Assembly: GCF_024753135.1 (NCBI RefSeq)
Contig: NZ_JANUGP010000018.1
Coordinates: 98,087 to 162,086, forward strand
DNA length: 64,000 nt
Reading direction: 5' to 3'
Origin: Streptomyces pyxinicus
GTDB taxonomy: Bacteria; Actinomycetota; Actinomycetes; Streptomycetales; Streptomycetaceae
In this document: positions 41,946 through 51,061 of the stretch, one piece after another
How the letters are laid out: each line of letters starts with the position of its first letter
Position numbering within the stretch: position 1 is the first letter of the stretch
The notes under the pieces: generated by a model
Databases searched by the model: none
The model's input: the letters and a program-made list of their open reading frames with translations, nothing else
What the model was told of the DNA's origin: nothing
Program-made: the position numbers and the translations under genes

Positions 41946-42743
41946 TCACCATTCCAGCACCCAGGGCCGGCCCGTCCCGGCGAAGTGGCCGACGTTGACG
42001 CATTCCGTCGTCCCGATCCGCATCCGCCGTACCAGCGGCTGGTGGACGTGGCCGAAGAGGGAGTAGCGCGGCCGGGTGCGGCGGATGGCGGCCAGCAGGG
42101 CCCGGCTCCCCCGCTCGAAGCGGCGCGCCACCGTGTCGTAGACCAGCTCCGGCACCTCCGGCGGGATGTGCGTGCACAGCACGTCGACCTCGCCGACCGC
42201 CTCGATCTTGGCCGCGTACTCCTCGTCCCCGATCTCGTAGGGCGTGCGCATCGGGGTGCGCAGGCCGCCGCCGACGAAGCCGAAGGTCCAGCCGCCGATC
42301 TCGACCCGCTCGCCGTCCAGCACGGTGGTGCCGGGCCGGGCGTACTCCGGCCACAGCGGCGGCATGTCGACATTGCCGTAGGTGGCGTACGTCGGGGTGG
42401 GGAACGCGGCGAACAGCTCGGCGTACTGCTTGCGCACCGCCCCCTCGATCGCCGCCCGCCGGTCGGAGCCGACGCCGGCCCACAGCCGGGCGCCGAACTC
42501 ACGGGCCTCGGTGAAGCGGCGGGCGGTGCGCAGCTTGACGATGCGGTCGGCGTTCTCCTCGCCGAACAGGTCGGGGAAGATGCCGCGCGAGTGGTCGGCG
42601 TAGTCGAGGAAGAGGACGAGGTCGCCGAGGCAGACCAGGGCGTCGGCACCCTCGCCGGCCCGGGCCAGGTCCCGGGCGTTGCCGTGCACGTCGCTGACCA
42701 CGTGGACACGCGTCCTGCGGCCGCCGGAGGGTGTGGATGACAT
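41946..42743 (-). CDS. Calcineurin-like metallophosphoesterase
   Basis: A 265-residue two-metal phosphoesterase: HVVSDVHGNARDL (D-x-H), LVCLGDLVLFLDYAD (GD), ATYGNVDMP (GN-D), CTHIPPEVPEL (H) and SLFGHVHQPLVRR (GHxH). It may hydrolyse a nucleotide, protein or phosphodiester substrate; nothing nearby identifies which. The ATG at 42743 is preceded by TACGCT 8 nt upstream (probable leaderless mRNA); the long in-frame extension to 42989 overlaps the divergent promoter region and is not protein-like. Confidence 0.9.
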   Translation of the reverse strand: MSSTPSGGRRTRVHVVSDVHGNARDLARAGEGADALVCLGDLVLFLDYADHSRGIFPDLFGEENADRIVKLRTARRFTEAREFGARLWAGVGSDRRAAIEGAVRKQYAELFAAFPTPTYATYGNVDMPPLWPEYARPGTTVLDGERVEIGGWTFGFVGGGLRTPMRTPYEIGDEEYAAKIEAVGEVDVLCTHIPPEVPELVYDTVARRFERGSRALLAAIRRTRPRYSLFGHVHQPLVRRMRIGTTECVNVGHFAGTGRPWVLEW

Positions 42744-43040
42744 GGTGATCAAGCGTAGGCCTGTGCGCTCGGCGTGAACAGTGTCGGCCCGGCCTGCGGT
42801 TACTCGCCGGTCGGTTCGGCCGTGGACTACTGTGCGCGAAGGAACGTCAGCCTGTGTGACGCAGCGAACATCTCGCGGGAACCCCCTGTCGAAGACGCCA
42901 TACCGGCGGGTAACGTCCGGGCAGTCCAGTCGTGCTCCGGGTTTCGCCATCCGGGATCCCCGAGCACTTGCCCGAGCCTTGGACCGCACCGTCGCATCAC
43001 ACAGTGTCGTGGCGCCGGCGCCCTATGAGGAGCAGCAGTC

Positions 43041-44837
43041 TTGCGCGAGTTCAGCCTTCCGGCTTTGTACGAGGTCCCCGCGGACGGGAATCTGACCGAC
43101 ATCGTCCGCAGAAACGCCGCGCAGCATCCGGACGTCGCCGTCATCGCCCGCAAGGTGGGCGGGGTCTGGCAGGACGTGCCGGCCCGGGAGTTCCTCGCCG
43201 AGGTGCGCGCCGCCGCCAAAGGGCTGATCGGCGCCGGGGTGCGGCCGGGCGACCGGGTGGGCCTGATGTCCCGGACCCGGTACGAGTGGACGCTGCTGGA
43301 CTTCGCGATCTGGAGCGCGGGCGCGGTCACGGTGCCGGTGTACGAGACCAGTTCCCCGGAGCAGGTGCAGTGGATCCTGTCCGACTCGGGCGCGACGGCC
43401 TGTGTCGTGGAGCTGGACGCCCACACGGCCGCCGTGGAGGCGGTGCGCGAGACGCTGCCGGCGCTGAAGAACGTCTGGCAGATCGAGGCCGGCGCGCTGG
43501 AGGAGCTGGGGCGGCTCGGCCAGGACGTGTCGGACGAGACGGTCGAGGAGCGCAGCTCGCTCGCCAAGGCCGACGACCCGGCGACGATCGTCTACACGAG
43601 CGGCACGACCGGCCGGCCCAAGGGCTGTGTGCTGACCCACCGCAGCTTCTTCGCCGAGTGCGGGAACGTGGTGGAGCGGCTGCGTCCGCTGTTCCGCACC
43701 GGTGAGTGCTCGGTGCTGCTGTTCCTGCCGCTGGCCCATGTGTTCGGGCGGCTGGTGCAGGTCGCGCCGATGATGGCGCCGATCAAGCTGGGCTGCGTCC
43801 CGGACATCAAGAACCTCACCGACGAACTGGCCGCGTTCCGGCCGACGCTGATCCTCGGGGTGCCGCGGGTCTTCGAGAAGGTCTACAACGCGGCGCGGGC
43901 GAAGGCGCAGGCCGACGGCAAGGGCGCGATCTTCGACCGGGCGGCGGACACCGCGATCGCCTACAGCAAGGCGCTGGACTCCGCCTCGGGCCCGTCCTTC
44001 GGGCTGAAGCTCAAGCACAAGGTCTTCGACAAGCTGGTCTACGGCAAGCTGCGCGCGGTCCTCGGCGGCCGGGGCGAGTACGCCATCTCCGGCGGCGCCC
44101 CGCTGGGCGAGCGGCTCGGCCACTTCTTCCGGGGCATCGGCTTCACCGTCCTGGAGGGCTACGGCCTGACCGAGTCCTGCGCCGCGACCGCGTTCAACCC
44201 CTGGGACCGGCAGAAGATCGGCACGGTCGGGCAGCCGCTGCCGGGCTCGGTGGTGCGGATAGCGGACGACGGCGAGGTGCTGCTGCACGGCGAGCACCTG
44301 TTCAAGGAGTACTGGAACAACCCGGGCGCGACGGCGGAGGCGCTGGCCGACGGCTGGTTCCACACCGGGGACATCGGCACCCTGGACGAGGACGGCTACC
44401 TCCGGATCACCGGCCGCAAGAAGGAGATCATCGTCACGGCGGGCGGCAAGAACGTGGCGCCGGCCGTGATCGAGGACCGCATCCGGGCGCACGCGCTGGT
44501 CGCGGAGTGCATGGTGGTGGGCGACGGGCGGCCGTTCGTGGGCGCGCTGGTCACGCTCGACGAGGAGTTCCTGGGCCGCTGGGCCGCCGAGCACGGCAAG
44601 CCGGCGCACTCCACCGCCGCGTCGCTGCGGGACGACCCGGAGCTGCGCGCGGTGATCCAGGCGGCGGTGGACGACGGCAACGCCGCGGTGTCGAAGGCGG
44701 AGTCGGTGCGCAAGTTCCGCGTGCTGTCCTCGCAGTTCTCGGAGGAGTCGGGGCACCTGACGCCGTCGCTGAAGCTGAAGCGGAACGTGGTGGCGAAGGA
44801 CTACGCGGACGAGATCGAGGCGATCTACGCCAAGTAG
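43041..44837 (+). CDS. fadD: Long-chain fatty acid--CoA ligase (FadD15-like AMP-forming synthetase)
   Basis: Activates a fatty acid via an acyl-adenylate to its CoA thioester. The 598-residue product has the AMP-binding signature VYTSGTTGRPKGCVLTHRS, GAPLGERLGHFFRGIG, EGYGLTESCAATAFNPW, the hinge region GWFHTGDIGTLDEDGYLRITGRKKE (shown as FHTGDIGTLDEDGYLRITGR) and C-terminal lysine region KLKRNVVAKDYAD. The TTG start at 43041 is supported by GAGGAG 8 nt upstream and by normal family length. It matches the fadD15 position of the mycobacterial region and could feed the lipid genes around it. Confidence 0.93.
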   Translation: MREFSLPALYEVPADGNLTDIVRRNAAQHPDVAVIARKVGGVWQDVPAREFLAEVRAAAKGLIGAGVRPGDRVGLMSRTRYEWTLLDFAIWSAGAVTVPVYETSSPEQVQWILSDSGATACVVELDAHTAAVEAVRETLPALKNVWQIEAGALEELGRLGQDVSDETVEERSSLAKADDPATIVYTSGTTGRPKGCVLTHRSFFAECGNVVERLRPLFRTGECSVLLFLPLAHVFGRLVQVAPMMAPIKLGCVPDIKNLTDELAAFRPTLILGVPRVFEKVYNAARAKAQADGKGAIFDRAADTAIAYSKALDSASGPSFGLKLKHKVFDKLVYGKLRAVLGGRGEYAISGGAPLGERLGHFFRGIGFTVLEGYGLTESCAATAFNPWDRQKIGTVGQPLPGSVVRIADDGEVLLHGEHLFKEYWNNPGATAEALADGWFHTGDIGTLDEDGYLRITGRKKEIIVTAGGKNVAPAVIEDRIRAHALVAECMVVGDGRPFVGALVTLDEEFLGRWAAEHGKPAHSTAASLRDDPELRAVIQAAVDDGNAAVSKAESVRKFRVLSSQFSEESGHLTPSLKLKRNVVAKDYADEIEAIYAK

Positions 44838-44880
44838 GGGCGCCGGGTGCGTGCCCGGCCACGGGTGCGTCGTGGTGGTT

Positions 44881-44910
44881 CGCGCAGTTCCCCGCGCCCC
44901 TTTCGGGGCG
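44881..44910. repeat. Streptomyces intergenic repeat/terminator, copy 1
   Basis: CGCGCAGTTCCCCGCGCCCC followed by TTTCGGGGCG. The second half forms a CGCCCC...GGGGCG hairpin. A near-identical copy is at 61794-61822. Both lie between convergent genes, consistent with bidirectional termination. Confidence 0.75.
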
Positions 44911-44914
44911 GTCT

Positions 44915-46057
44915 TCACAGCAGCGTTTTCAGGTCCTCCGCCAGCAGGTCCCAGCGCCATTTCTCCTCGACCCAGCTGCGGCCCCGCTCGCCCATGCGGC
45001 GGCGCAGCCCGGGGTCCTGGAGGAGGACGGTGACACGGTCGGCGGTCTCCTCCGCCGAGCCGCCCCGGACGACCCAGCCGGTCTCGCCCTCCAGCACCGC
45101 GTCCGGGGCGCCGCCGGAGTCGCCGGCGACGACGGGCAGGCCGGTCGCGGAGGCCTCCAGGTAGACGATGCCGAGTCCCTCGACGTCCAGGCCGCCGCGC
45201 CGGGTGCGGCACGGCATGGCGAACACGTCGCCGGCGCCGTAGTGCGCGGGCAGCTCGGACCAGGGCACGGCGCCGGTGAAGCGGACCGAGGCCTCGACGC
45301 CGGTCTCCCGGGCCAGCCGGCGCAGGTCGGACTCGTAGGGGCCGCCGCCGACGATGAGCAGGACGGTGTCGGGCTCGGCCGCCAGGATGCGGGGCAGGGC
45401 CCGGATCAGGGTGTCCTGGCCCTTGCGCGGGACCAGCCGGGAGACACAGACCACGACCGGGCGGTCGGTGAGGCCGAGGCGGGCGCGCACCTCGGCGCCG
45501 CCGGAGCCCGGGTGGAAGGTCTTCTCGTCGACGCCGGGCGGCAGTTGCCTCATCCGTCCGGCCGCCTCGGGGGTGAGGGCGGTCGCGATCCGGGAGCGGG
45601 TGTACTCGCCGAGGTAGGTGATCGTGTCCGTGGACTCCCCGATCCGGCGCAGCAGTTGCCGGGCGGCGGGCAGCTGGGCCCAGCCGGCCTCGTGCCCGTG
45701 CGTGGTGGCCACCAGCCGCTCGGCACCGGCCCGGCGCAGCGCGGGTGCCATCAGGCCGAGCGGTGCCGCCGCCCCGAACCACACCGAGGTGCACCCGTGC
45801 TCGCGCAGCAGTCCCACCGCGCGCCGGGTCGCCCCCGGGGTGGGCAGCAGCATGGTCGTCCGGTCGCGTACGACGGTGAAGGGCTGCTCGGCGTCGAACG
45901 CGGCGGTGGCCTCGGCGCCCTCCCGGCCGCGCTTCCAGGTGGAGGCGTGGACGACCAGCCGGTCCGGGTCCAGGCGGAGCGCCATGTTGTGCAGGAAGGC
46001 CTGGATGCCGCCCGGGCGGGGCGGGAAGTCGTTGGTGACGATCAGGGTCTTGTGCAT
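44915..46057 (-). CDS. GT-B glycosyltransferase family 4 (PimB'-like)
   Basis: A 380-residue GT4 retaining glycosyltransferase. The N-terminal acceptor domain starts HKTLIVTNDFPPRPGGIQAFLHNMA, and the C-terminal donor domain has VVCVSRLVPRKGQDTLIRAL (Arg/Lys for the nucleotide phosphate), LLIVGGGPYESDL and the E-x7-E-type motif EGLGIVYLEASATGLPVV. Its place next to fadD and lipid genes matches mycobacterial PimB' (Rv2188c), a mannosyltransferase for phosphatidylinositol mannosides. The ATG at 46057 is 8 nt after TAGGGT (leaderless); the longer in-frame stretch upstream is promoter region. Confidence 0.88.
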   Translation of the reverse strand: MHKTLIVTNDFPPRPGGIQAFLHNMALRLDPDRLVVHASTWKRGREGAEATAAFDAEQPFTVVRDRTTMLLPTPGATRRAVGLLREHGCTSVWFGAAAPLGLMAPALRRAGAERLVATTHGHEAGWAQLPAARQLLRRIGESTDTITYLGEYTRSRIATALTPEAAGRMRQLPPGVDEKTFHPGSGGAEVRARLGLTDRPVVVCVSRLVPRKGQDTLIRALPRILAAEPDTVLLIVGGGPYESDLRRLARETGVEASVRFTGAVPWSELPAHYGAGDVFAMPCRTRRGGLDVEGLGIVYLEASATGLPVVAGDSGGAPDAVLEGETGWVVRGGSAEETADRVTVLLQDPGLRRRMGERGRSWVEEKWRWDLLAEDLKTLL

Positions 46058-46193
46058 CGACGCCGACCCTACCCAATCGGCCGTCCGCGGCCTGGTGCGC
46101 GGGCGGGTCCCTGGCATGCGCGCGGTGTCCGGGACATGATGGGCGGGCGGAATCGAACGGCACGCAGGACGCGACGGGAAACGAACGGCAGGG

Positions 46194-47435
46194 GTGGACG
46201 TGGAGACGAAGGCCGTCCGGCGGTCCCTGACCGGGCCCCTGGTGACCTGGGGTGTCACGCGCGCGGTCCTGCTGCTCTTCGTCTTCCGGGTACTGCTGTT
46301 CCCGGGTCCGGACGTCACCTCCGACGTGTCGGTGATCTACCGGGGCTGGTACGAGGTGCTGCGCACGGGAACGTTTCCGCTGGACGACGTGACCTGGCAG
46401 TACCCGCCCGCGGCGGCGCTGGCGGTCCTGTCCCCGGCCGCGCTGCCCTTCCTGTCGTACCCGCACGCCTTCTTCGTGCTGGCCGCGCTGGCAGACCTGG
46501 TGGTGCTGGCGCTGCTGGCGCACGCGGGCCGGCGCCCCGACGGTTCGCGGCGCGGGCTGTGGGTGTGGGTGGCCGGGGTGCCGCTGCTCGGCCCGACGGT
46601 GTACGCCCGCTACGACGTGATGGTGACCGCGGTGGCCGTGGCGGCGCTGCTGGCCGGCGTCCAGCGGCCCCGCGTGCTGGGCGCGCTGACGGCCCTCGGC
46701 GCGCTGCTGAAGGTGTGGCCGGCGCTGCTGCTGGTGGGCGCGGTGCGGCGGCGGGCGTGGGCGTCGGCGGCGGTGACCTCGGCGGGCCTCGCGGCGCTGT
46801 TCGCGGTGTCGATGCCGGGCGCGTTCGCCTTCCTGACCTTCCAGCGGGACCGGGGCACCGAGGTGGAGTCGGTGGGCGCCCTGGTCTTCCATGTGGCCCG
46901 GCAGTTCGGCTGGAGCGGCCAGGTGCTGCTGAACTACGGCTCGATCGAGTTCGTCGGTCCGGGGGTGGCCGAGGTCAGCACGGCCGCGCTGGCGCTGACC
47001 GCGGGCGCGTTCGGCTGGCTGCTGCTGTGGCGGCTGCGGGCGACGCGCGTCTCGCCGTACACCCTGGCCGACGCGGCCTTCACGGCGGTGCTGCTGTTCA
47101 CGGTCACCAGCCGGGTGATCAGTCCCCAGTACCTGGTGTGGCTGATCGGCGTGGCCGCCGTCTGCCTGACCGCCCGCGCGAGCCGGATGGGGCCGCCGGC
47201 CCTGCTGGTGGTGGCCGCCTCCCTCGTGACGGTGCTGGAGTTCCCGCTCGGCTTCGCGCACGTGGTGGTGAGCGACGGGTACGGCGTCGCCCTGATGTTC
47301 CTGCGCAACGGCCTGCTGCTGGCGGCGGCCCTCGTGGCCTGCCGGCGCCTGTGGCGGGCGACCGTGCCCGCCCGGCCCGCGATCCCCTTCCCGCCCCGGC
47401 AGACCCGGACCGAGGAGACCCCGGTCTCGTCCTGA
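46194..47435 (+). CDS. GT87-like (DUF2029) polyprenol-dependent membrane glycosyltransferase
   Basis: A 413-residue protein with about ten transmembrane segments, typical of GT-C enzymes such as the mycobacterial alpha-mannosyltransferases. An acidic motif follows the first helix (PGPDVTSDVSVIYRGWYE), then WQYPPAAALAVLSP and the family block YARYDVMVTAVAVAALL; SPQYLVWLIGVA is near the C-terminal part. Acceptor and donor are unknown, but the neighbouring PimB-like gene suggests a glycolipid or lipoglycan pathway. Several GTG codons (46194, 46200) could start it; GGGGTG sits among them. It converges on the next gene with 7 nt between stops. Confidence 0.82.
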   Translation: MDVETKAVRRSLTGPLVTWGVTRAVLLLFVFRVLLFPGPDVTSDVSVIYRGWYEVLRTGTFPLDDVTWQYPPAAALAVLSPAALPFLSYPHAFFVLAALADLVVLALLAHAGRRPDGSRRGLWVWVAGVPLLGPTVYARYDVMVTAVAVAALLAGVQRPRVLGALTALGALLKVWPALLLVGAVRRRAWASAAVTSAGLAALFAVSMPGAFAFLTFQRDRGTEVESVGALVFHVARQFGWSGQVLLNYGSIEFVGPGVAEVSTAALALTAGAFGWLLLWRLRATRVSPYTLADAAFTAVLLFTVTSRVISPQYLVWLIGVAAVCLTARASRMGPPALLVVAASLVTVLEFPLGFAHVVVSDGYGVALMFLRNGLLLAAALVACRRLWRATVPARPAIPFPPRQTRTEETPVSS

Positions 47436-47442
47436 GCGGCGC

Positions 47443-48663
47443 TCAGCCGAGCTGGGCCGCCAGATAGGCGCGCCAGCGGGCCGTGAAGTCCGCCGGGGTG
47501 GTGCCGAGGACCGATTTCAGGGCGTCCTCGACGGCGCCGGTGCGCCGGGTGTGGGTGCCGACCGCGTCGTAGAAGGCGATGAGCCGGGACGGGCCCCAGT
47601 GGTCGGCGATCAGACGGCAGGCCAGCCAGGCGCCCTCGTAGGCCTCGGCGAGTTCGGTGGGGTCGCTGGTGAAGCCGAAGTCCTTGTCGGTGGGGAGCGC
47701 GTCCGGGGTCTGCCCGTCCGCGAGGGCGCGGGCCAGTTCGGGGGCGATCTCGGTGGGGGTGCGGCCGGTGTCCAGGTAGCCGGTCCAGTCGGCACAGCCC
47801 TCGGAGAGCCACAGCGGGGTGGCGGCGGTGGTGTGCGCGCGGGTGGCCACGTGGGTGGTCTCGTGGGTGAGGACGACCTGTCTGCCGAGGTCGCCGAGTC
47901 CGCTGTACGCCTCGGGGTTGACCACCACCCGGTCCGCGGGCGCCCGCCCCGAGGCGGCGGCCTCGCCGGTGGTGACGGCGGCGATGCCCCGGTAGTTGGC
48001 GGCGGGCGAGCCGAGCAGGGCGGCCATGCCCGCGAGGGTGCGGGGGACAAGCACGACGACCCGCCGGCTCCAGCCGGTGCCCCACCGCCGGGTCACCGCC
48101 GGGACGGCCCGGTCGGCGAGCCGGGCGTAGGGCCGCAGCGCGGCGGCCGGCTGCCCGGCGCCCAGAACCAGGCTGTGGGCGCCCTGGACGGCGGTCACCG
48201 TGCCCTGGTCCCACAGCTGCTGCTCGGCGTGCGCGGCGGGCCGGTCGGCGCTGACGTACCAGGCGCCGTCGGCGGTGCGGGAGAGGGTCAGGGTGCGGCG
48301 GGCGTCGACGGGGGCGGTGTCGTAGCCGGCCACGCGGTAGCGCAGGTCGGCGGCGGCCACGGCGCCCGAGGAGGTGCGGCGCACACTGGTGACCCGGTAG
48401 GCGAAGGAGGCCAGCGGCAGGGCGCGCAGCCGGGTGTACCCGGTGCGGGTGCCGGTCGCGCCGTACGCGGACGCGTCGTGGCCGAGCAACGCCCCGGCGC
48501 GCCGGTCGAGGACCCGCTGCACCTCGGCGCGGGCGGGGTCGGACGCCGTGCCGTGCCCGGCGCAGCCGGCGAGCGGCAGCAGCAGACCGAGCGCCACGGC
48601 CCCCGCGCTCCACGCCCCGCCCCGGCACCCCCCGCTTCGACACGCCCCTCTTCGACCGGCCAC
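47443..48663 (-). CDS. Lipoprotein with HExxH metallopeptidase-like domain
   Basis: A 406-residue probable lipoprotein: basic N-terminus, hydrophobic stretch AGAVALGLLLPLAGC with lipobox LAGC (Cys34). The N-terminal half resembles NTF2-like/immunity folds (VDARRTLTLSRTADGAWYVSADR). The C-terminal half contains VVLTHETTHVAT, a HExxH zinc motif, with an acidic EGCADWTGYLD block 24 residues on as possible third ligand, as in gluzincin-like peptidase families. It sits head to tail with two NlpC/P60 hydrolases, suggesting an envelope role. The substrate is unknown. Confidence 0.82.
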   Translation of the reverse strand: MAGRRGACRSGGCRGGAWSAGAVALGLLLPLAGCAGHGTASDPARAEVQRVLDRRAGALLGHDASAYGATGTRTGYTRLRALPLASFAYRVTSVRRTSSGAVAAADLRYRVAGYDTAPVDARRTLTLSRTADGAWYVSADRPAAHAEQQLWDQGTVTAVQGAHSLVLGAGQPAAALRPYARLADRAVPAVTRRWGTGWSRRVVVLVPRTLAGMAALLGSPAANYRGIAAVTTGEAAASGRAPADRVVVNPEAYSGLGDLGRQVVLTHETTHVATRAHTTAATPLWLSEGCADWTGYLDTGRTPTEIAPELARALADGQTPDALPTDKDFGFTSDPTELAEAYEGAWLACRLIADHWGPSRLIAFYDAVGTHTRRTGAVEDALKSVLGTTPADFTARWRAYLAAQLG

Positions 48664-48690
48664 TTCCCGATCGTACGGTGCGCGGGCCGG

Positions 48691-49692
48691 TCAGGGCCGG
48701 GTGACGGAGGAGACGGGCATCATGCCGACCGGGTCGTAGCGCACCGCGGCGCCCGGGTAGGGGGCGTGGATGACCTGGCCGTTACCGGCGTACATGGCGA
48801 CATGGCTGGCGTCGGCGCGGTAGACGACCAGGTCGCCGGGGCGGGCCTGGGACAGCGGCACCTGGTGGCCGGCGAAGCGCTGTTCCTGCGAGGTGCGCGG
48901 CAGGTGGATGCCGGCGTGCGCGTACGCCCACTGCATCAGGCCCGAACAGTCGAATCCGGAGGGGCCGTTGGCGCCCCACACGTAGGGGCGGCCGAGGGCG
49001 GTGCGGGCGGCGGCGAGCGCGGCGGCGGCGCGGCCGTCGGGGGCGACCGCGGAGGTCAGGTCGGGGCGGCTGCCGCGCGAGGCCCGGTCGAAGGCGGCCC
49101 GGTCGGCGGCGGGCAGGCCGTTGAGAAGCCGGCGGGCCTGGGCGAGTTTGTGCTCCACGGTCCGCTTGTGGGCGGCGACGGCCTTGCGGCTGCGCTCCAG
49201 CTCCGCGAGCTTGCCGGCCGCCTCCGAGCGCTCCTGGGCCAGCTCCCGCATCGCGTTCTCCAACTCCCGGAGCTGTCCGGCCTGCTGGGCGCCGATGCGG
49301 TCGAGGGTGGCGGCCTTGTCGAGGTAGTCGGCCGGGTCGTCGGAGAACAGCAGCGCCACGGTCGGGTCGATGCCGCCGGAGCGGTACTGGGCCCCGGCCA
49401 ACGAGCCGAGCCGCTCGCGCAGGTCGTTGACGCGCAACTGCCCGCGGGCGATGTGGTCCTGGGCGTCGCGCACCTCGCGGCGCAGCGTCCCGGCCCGCTC
49501 GGCGGCCTTGTCGAAGGCCTGGGTGGCGCGCTCGGCCTCCTCGTAGAGCCGGTCCACCTCCGCGCGGGTGTGGCCGTGCGGGGCCGCGTGGGCCGGTACG
49601 GCACCGAGGGCGGCGGTCGCGGCGGACAGCACGCACAGTGCGGTCGCGCCCCGGTCGAATCCGGAGGGGGCAAGGCGGCGGTGGGACCCCAC
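48691..49692 (-). CDS. Secreted NlpC/P60 peptidoglycan endopeptidase with coiled-coil domain (copy 1)
   Basis: A 333-residue exported hydrolase. After a signal peptide (ATALCVLSAATAALGAVPAHA) comes a long coiled coil (AEVDRLYEEAERATQAFDKA onwards; LRELENAMRELAQERSEAAG) and then the NlpC/P60 domain with Cys in GPSGFDCSGLMQWAYAHAG, His in HVAMYAGNGQ and HAPYPGAAVRY. Such enzymes cleave D-Glu-mDAP-type links in the peptide stem. The GTG at 49692 is chosen for the AAGGA site 5 nt upstream and because it gives a normal signal peptide. Close paralogue of the next gene. Confidence 0.9.
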   Translation of the reverse strand: MGSHRRLAPSGFDRGATALCVLSAATAALGAVPAHAAPHGHTRAEVDRLYEEAERATQAFDKAAERAGTLRREVRDAQDHIARGQLRVNDLRERLGSLAGAQYRSGGIDPTVALLFSDDPADYLDKAATLDRIGAQQAGQLRELENAMRELAQERSEAAGKLAELERSRKAVAAHKRTVEHKLAQARRLLNGLPAADRAAFDRASRGSRPDLTSAVAPDGRAAAALAAARTALGRPYVWGANGPSGFDCSGLMQWAYAHAGIHLPRTSQEQRFAGHQVPLSQARPGDLVVYRADASHVAMYAGNGQVIHAPYPGAAVRYDPVGMMPVSSVTRP

Positions 49693-49829
49693 GGCAGTCC
49701 TTCTGCTGGCGGACGGGAGTGCCGCCCCGGCGCCTGGGGACGGGGAGGCCCCGGCGTCGGGGAAGCGGGCCAGACAGTAGCCGCGCGGACGGGTCCGGAC
49801 CAAAGACCCCGGCGTCAACACACGGTGAC

Positions 49830-49861
49830 GCCCCGCCGCTGACGCAGGTCAACGGCGGGGC
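49830..49861 (-). terminator. Intrinsic terminator after NlpC/P60 copy 2
   Basis: GCCCCGCCG (49830-49838) pairs with CGGCGGGGC (49853-49861) across a 14-nt loop. It is downstream of the minus-strand gene ending at 49933 and upstream of copy 1. Confidence 0.55.
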
Positions 49862-49932
49862 GGGGAGTCAGTTCCGGTTTCGCGGATTCGCTCGTTCGGG
49901 CGCTTCCGTGTCGCCGGGCGCCGGGGCGTGGG

Positions 49933-50967
49933 TCAGACCCGGACGCCGAACTGGAAGGGCATGTTGCCGATGGCCTCGTAGCGGACCACGGCGCCGGTGT
50001 GCGGGGCGTGCAGCACCTGGCCGTTGCCGGCGTAGAGGCCGACGTGGTGCAGGTCGTTGTAGAAGAACACCAGGTCGCCGACCTTGAGGTCGCCCTGGCT
50101 GTAGATGCGGGTACCCGTCTGGGCCTGGGCCTCGGAGGTGCGCGGGATGGAGACGCCGGCCTGGGCGTAGGCCCAGGAGGTCAGGCCCGAGCAGTCGAAG
50201 GAGGAGGGGCCGGTGGCGCCGTACACGTACGGGGAGCCGATCTTGCTCTGGGCGGCGGAGAACGCCGCCGAGGCACGGCCGGAGGCGGGCGGGGCGTCGC
50301 CGAGGTCCACGCGCTCGCTGGAGGAGCGGTCGGCACGCTGCTGCTTCTGGGCGAGCGCGGCCTTTTCCTTGGCGGTCAGGGTGTTGAGGAGCTTCTGCGC
50401 CTCGCCGAGCTTGCCCTGGACCTCCTTCTTCTTCTCCGCGAGCTGGGTGCGGGTGGCGGAGAGGTCCTTGAGCTTCTCGGTGGCTTCCGCCCGCTCCTGG
50501 GCGAGTTCGCGCTGTTTGTCCTGGATCTTCTTCAGCGCGTCGACCTGCTGGCCGCTCAACTGGTCGAGCGTGGACGCCTTGTCGAGGTAGTCGTCCGGGT
50601 CCGAGGACAGGAAGAGCTGGATCGAGGCGTCGATGCCGCCGGAGCGGTACTGGGCGGTGGCCAGCGAACCCAGGCCGTCGCGCAGCTTGTTGAGGTCCTG
50701 CTGGCCCCGGGCGACGTTGTCCTGGATCGTGGAGATTTCCTTCTGCAGCTTCTGCTGCTTCTCCTTGGCCCCGTTGTACTTCTCGGTGGCCTGCTCGGCC
50801 TGCTCGTAGAGCTTGTCGACCTTCGCCTTCACCTCGTCCTTGCCCGGCTTCTCGGTGGGCGCGGCGTTGGCGGCGTTCGCGCTGAGCGCGACGGCAGCGG
50901 CGGCTGCGGTGGTCAGCACGGTGACACGCGTGCGGCTCGGCTGCTTGGGTCGACGGTGGGACGCCAC
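49933..50967 (-). CDS. Secreted NlpC/P60 peptidoglycan endopeptidase with coiled-coil domain (copy 2)
   Basis: A 344-residue paralogue of the preceding enzyme: signal peptide (VTVLTTAAAAAVALSANAANA), Lys/Glu/Gln-rich coiled coil (VDKLYEQAEQATEKYNGAKE), and a catalytic domain with GPSSFDCSGLTSWAYAQAG, HHVGLYAGNGQVLHAPHTG and terminal GNMPFQFGVRV. Shared blocks such as QYRSGGIDASIQLFLSSDPDDYLDKASTLD show that the two arose by tandem duplication. GTG start 50967 behind AAGGAG. A good promoter lies at 51021-51050. Similar proteins remodel the wall during growth, sporulation or germination. Confidence 0.92.
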   Translation of the reverse strand: MASHRRPKQPSRTRVTVLTTAAAAAVALSANAANAAPTEKPGKDEVKAKVDKLYEQAEQATEKYNGAKEKQQKLQKEISTIQDNVARGQQDLNKLRDGLGSLATAQYRSGGIDASIQLFLSSDPDDYLDKASTLDQLSGQQVDALKKIQDKQRELAQERAEATEKLKDLSATRTQLAEKKKEVQGKLGEAQKLLNTLTAKEKAALAQKQQRADRSSSERVDLGDAPPASGRASAAFSAAQSKIGSPYVYGATGPSSFDCSGLTSWAYAQAGVSIPRTSEAQAQTGTRIYSQGDLKVGDLVFFYNDLHHVGLYAGNGQVLHAPHTGAVVRYEAIGNMPFQFGVRV

Positions 50968-51020
50968 TGAGGACGAACTCCTTCTTGTGAGTGTTCACCC
51001 GTTCGGAGGTTCGAGGCCCG

Positions 51021-51050
51021 ACCCTAGTGACCCAGTTGTGATCAGTTCAA
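51021..51050 (-). promoter_or_regulatory. Promoter of NlpC/P60 copy 2
   Basis: Minus strand TTGAAC (51045-51050), 18-nt spacer, TAGGGT (51021-51026), giving a leader of about 45 nt to the GTG at 50967. Confidence 0.55.
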
Positions 51051-51061
51051 ATCCTCACGAC

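Noticed and set aside
42744..43040. Frames of 84-104 codons in the gap between the metallophosphoesterase and fadD
   Set aside because: No ribosome-binding sites, mixed codon use and no domain pattern; this is the divergent promoter region.
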